NCBI RefSeq assembly: GCF_029227915.1
Contig: NC_079878.1
Coordinates: 34,809,501 to 34,873,500, forward strand
Source: Hydractinia symbiolongicarpus
Lineage: Eukaryota; Cnidaria; Hydrozoa; Anthoathecata; Hydractiniidae
Reading direction: 5' to 3'
DNA length: 64,000 nt
Below the pieces are notes generated by a model. That model worked only from the letters and a program-made list of their open reading frames with translations. It made no database searches and was not told the origin of the DNA. This document shows, piece by piece, positions 62,901-64,000 of the stretch (positions are counted from its first letter, which is position 1; each line of letters begins with the position of its first letter). The translations under genes were made by a program, and so were the position numbers.

Positions 62901-64000
62901 TTATCGCTGAGTCCCGGCAATCACGTCCAATTAAGAAGAATGTTATTTCTTGGAATCCAATCGTCTCATTTATCACATTTATCAGGTCACAGTCCAAAAT
63001 CAATTCAACTTAGCCTTGCAGTCAACCGTTTCATTGTTAAAAGCGATGCAACCTAGTGTTATCAGAAAAATATCGCTAAATACATGTTGGTACGAATACG
63101 TGACCCAACCGTTGTAACTCAAACGGACTGACACCGCAACAAAGTCAACGAAATGTAGTTTTTGAAACTATCGCTATTTCTTCAGCGTGCGATAACGGAT
63201 AGGGTTCGTCCCACAGTAAAGAATGACTTATTTATCTAAATTTTTAAATGAAACGCTACCACAGCGCCCAGTGTAATCGCTGAGTTTCGGTAATCATGTC
63301 ATATTAAGAAGAATGTTATTTCTTGGAGTCCAATTGCCTCACTTTCACATTTATAAGGTCACAGTCCACAATCAGTTCAATTAAGTCCCACAGTCAATCG
63401 TTTCATTTGTAAAAGCGATGCAACCTAGTATTATCAGAAAAATATCGCTAAATACATGTTGGTACGAATACGTGACCCAATCGTTGTAACTCAAACGGAC
63501 TGACACCGCAACAAAGTCAATGAAATGTAGTTTTTGAAACTATCACTATTTCTTCAGCGTGCGATAACGGGTAGGGTTGGTCCCACAGTAAAGAGTGACT
63601 TATTTATCTAAATTTTTAAATGAAGCGCTACCACAGCGCCCAGTGTAATCGCTGAGTTCCGGCAATCATGTCAAATTAAGAAGAATGTTATTTCTTGGAG
63701 TCCAATTTTCTCATTTATCACATTTATCAGGTCACAATCCAAAGTTAGTTCAATTAAGTCCCACAGTCAATCGTTTCACTTTTAAAAGCCATACAACCTA
63801 GTAATACCGGAAAATATCACGAAATACATGTTGGTACGAATACGTGACCCAAACGTAGTAACTCAAACGGACTGACACCCCAACAAAGTCAATGAAATGT
63901 AGTTTTTGAAAGTATCGCTAATTCTTCAGCGTGCAATAACGGATAGGATTCGTCCCACAGTAAAGAATGACTTATTTATCTAAATTTTTAAATGAAGCGC
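59926..64000 (+). repeat. Domain IV end, mixed units to window edge
   Basis: Unit starts: 59949, 60322, 60694, 61067, 61439, 61812, 62185, 62557, (62889), 63262, 63634. 60322-61066 and 61067-61811 form a two-unit repeat (60322 resembles 61067; 60694 resembles 61439, both with CTAATTTCTTTCAT). 62557 shares AAAAAAATCGGTAAA with 49580. The value 62889 is a virtual start because that unit's landmark is deleted. The final unit stops at the window edge after 367 bp. Confidence 0.88.
62557..62904 (+). repeat. 332-bp monomer that has lost the hairpin island
   Basis: At 62901-62910 the linker ...TTATC runs directly into GCTGAGTCCCGG. About 42 bp are missing, including the end of the linker, the whole GCGCT/AGCGC hairpin and the CAGCG arm. 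ATC is present at both ends of the missing segment (3-bp microhomology at 62903-62905). It is the only unit in the window without the CAGCG landmark. Confidence 0.9.

Larger units (their letters stand above)
1..64000 (+). repeat. Satellite DNA array, ~373-bp monomer, head-to-tail
   Basis: The window is a continuous tandem array with no interruption. Taking the C of the CAGCG landmark as unit start gives 173 starts from 121 to 63634, plus 120 bp of a leading partial unit; the last unit is cut by the window end. Most intervals are 370-374 bp. Exceptions are 151 bp (twice), 357 bp (three), 358 bp (four) and 332 bp (one), all explained by defined deletions. All units lie in the same orientation; I saw no inverted unit. 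Monomers of different type look roughly 80-90% alike, whereas copies of higher-order blocks are 98-100% alike, which is the usual sign of unequal exchange and local amplification. There is no transposase, LTR, terminal inverted repeat or coding sequence. Location in the genome (centromere, pericentromere, subtelomere) cannot be told from the sequence. Confidence 0.98.

Noticed and set aside
1-64000. Transposon or retroelement insertions
   Set aside because: The landmark phase is continuous through the window; all length changes are explained by deletions of 14, 42 or 222 bp and small indels. No foreign segment, target-site duplication or terminal repeat was seen.
1-64000. Telomere repeats, rDNA spacer or tRNA genes
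   Set aside because: No TTAGGG-, TTAGG- or TTTAGGG-type arrays, no rRNA sequence, and no cloverleaf fold with acceptor and anticodon arms was seen. The monomer has no known RNA-gene features beyond the isolated B-box-like word.

Overview
The whole 64 kb window is one uninterrupted satellite DNA array. I anchored each unit on its CAGCG landmark and walked the sequence from end to end. This gives 173 unit starts (121 to 63634) in head-to-tail order on one strand, mostly 370-374 bp apart with a mode of 373. No protein gene, RNA gene, transposon, CRISPR array or unique spacer is supported. Every open frame is 113 codons or shorter and is the satellite itself read in a chance frame. Both window edges cut through units, so the true array is longer than 64 kb.

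Organism: an array of this size and hierarchy points to eukaryotic heterochromatin (centromeric, pericentromeric or subtelomeric). GC is about 39% in a hand-counted unit and CpG is not depleted, which fits an invertebrate with little germline CpG methylation better than a vertebrate or a heavily methylated plant genome. That is inference; I do not recognise the satellite family.

Layout: (1) 1-3030, a mixed block with two 151-bp truncated units; (2) 3031-30575, Domain I, in which recognisable monomer types recur in fixed order (A-B-C-D-E, then a D-E-F-G cassette seen five times) with nested duplications at offsets of 2611, 747, 2596, 2980, 4847 and 1119 bp; (3) 30576-35847, Domain II, a mosaic with offsets of 2985, 2612 and 2239; (4) 35848 to about 47430, Domain III, with two three-unit higher-order repeats (1118 bp twice, 1117 bp three times) and a TATATAA variant in nine units; (5) about 47430-64000, Domain IV, a distinct subfamily with a four-unit 1475-bp higher-order repeat and a later 3.7-kb-offset copy of part of it. 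The change from Domain III to IV happens inside a single monomer.

How the parts fit together: the monomer carries several short, perfect, overlapping inverted repeats that compete for the same arms (GCGCT/AGCGC against CAGCG/CGCTG; CCGTT/AACGG/CCGTT; GTTGG/CCAAC; AAGAA/TTCTT). The indels of 14 bp or more, and several of the duplication junctions that can be mapped, fall in or next to these dyads. The best candidate for something undescribed is this pairing: a higher-order satellite whose breakpoints track a conserved set of alternative hairpins.
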